A stretch of 64,000 nucleotides of DNA, from contig DUBO01000025.1 of the NCBI GenBank assembly GCA_012960245.1, positions 50,957 through 114,956 of the forward strand, written 5' to 3'. The notes beneath the pieces were generated by a model. That model searched no databases. It was not told where the DNA came from and saw only the letters and a program-made list of their open reading frames with translations. This document shows, one piece after another, positions 63,764 to 64,000 of this stretch; position 1 is the stretch's first letter; each line of letters opens with the position of its first letter. A program made the translations under genes and the position numbers. The DNA comes from Candidatus Binatota bacterium (GTDB lineage: Bacteria; Desulfobacterota; Binatia; UBA1149).

Positions 63764-64000
63764 TCAGTCTAACGCCGGCAGTGCCTCGCCGGCAAAGAAA
63801 CGCCGCGGGTTCTCGTCGAGCATCATCGAGATGTGGTCGTCGGTGGCGCCGCCGTCCTTGAGCATGGGCACTATACGTTCGATGAAATGGGTCGGCGTCC
63901 ACACCTCGAGCATGGCGGCCACCGCCTCGGGGTCGGGTATGGGGCTGCCGCCCCAGCACCACACCGAGTCGTGCGAGATGACCACCCTCGAAGCGCAGCC
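63764..64000 (-). CDS. Phosphotriesterase-like / amidohydrolase C-terminus (partial)
   Basis: The frame is open to the right edge, so only the last 78 codons are seen. VVISHDSVWCWGGSP and LDENPRRFFAGE correspond to the C-terminal part of the phosphotriesterase family (the metal-binding Asp in SHD and the final NPRRF motif). Substrate cannot be assigned. It is convergent with rsmI (30 bp). Confidence 0.75.
   Translation of the reverse strand, partial: GCASRVVISHDSVWCWGGSPIPDPEAVAAMLEVWTPTHFIERIVPMLKDGGATDDHISMMLDENPRRFFAGEALPALD

Overview
This is a gene-dense, high-GC stretch of a bacterial chromosome. GTG and TTG starts are frequent, and 1 to 14 bp gene overlaps are the rule. The gene set points to a Gram-negative, aerobically respiring bacterium: NDH-1 with NuoE, nuoH-L-M-N type complex I genes, lipoproteins with lipoboxes, FtsB, an AnmK/AmgK/MurU peptidoglycan recycling operon, a B12-dependent ribonucleotide reductase, and a DUF6502/DUF5666 pair. 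The combination, including a Lys/Ala histone H1-like protein, is compatible with the former Deltaproteobacteria (Myxococcota, Binatota or Desulfobacterota-like). I cannot settle the taxon from sequence alone. No rRNA, tRNA, CRISPR array, prophage or insertion sequence was seen.

Layout. 1-2.1 kb: truncated DnaQ-DinG exonuclease/helicase (minus), a RelE/ParE-like orphan and a small unknown gene. 2.1-3.8 kb: thiS-thiG-thiE (minus). 3.9-11.9 kb: a plus-strand biosynthetic run, alr-purH-purD-purE-tsaC-DUF1015-thyA-folA, closed by a terminator. 11.9-15.4 kb (minus): a TPR protein, a small unknown, an RlmD-like rRNA methylase, and an AT-rich two-gene islet with a lipoprotein. 15.5-18.7 kb: MBL-fold hydrolase, Nudix hydrolase, thiI and a DciA-like gene. 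18.7-24.1 kb: nrdJ preceded by two NrdR-like boxes, ftsB, eno, mgtC-like. 24.2-25.3 kb: a strongly expressed-looking Lys-rich nucleoid protein and an SCP2 protein. 25.3-30.5 kb: cysH, then anmK-amgK-murU-patatin.

30.6-53.8 kb is the centre of the window: two complete-looking but non-identical complex I operons separated by a BtuFCD-like cobalamin importer. The first carries nuoA-C-D-E-H-J-K-L-M-N and lacks B, F, G and I. The second carries nuoA-B-C-D-H-I-J-K-L-M-N and lacks E, F and G. All membrane and quinone-site subunits are therefore duplicated, while B, I and E are single-copy and F and G are not here.

53.8-64 kb: a DUF5666 lipoprotein and DUF6502 protein facing a secreted Cys-rich protein across a palindrome-rich promoter region, then a fatty acid hydroxylase, a DUF374 acyltransferase and a zinc alcohol dehydrogenase. 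These are followed by a nitrilase-domain protein with a roughly 350-residue Asp/Arg/Gly repeat tail overlapping nadE, then rsmI, and a truncated phosphotriesterase-like gene at the right edge.

Functionally the window links nucleotide supply (pur, thyA, folA, nrdJ), cofactors (thiamine, NAD, cobalamin), cell-wall recycling and respiration. Strongest candidates for something undescribed are the paired complex I clusters with complementary gene gaps, the repeat-tailed nitrilase next to nadE, and the DUF6502/Cys-rich divergent locus.
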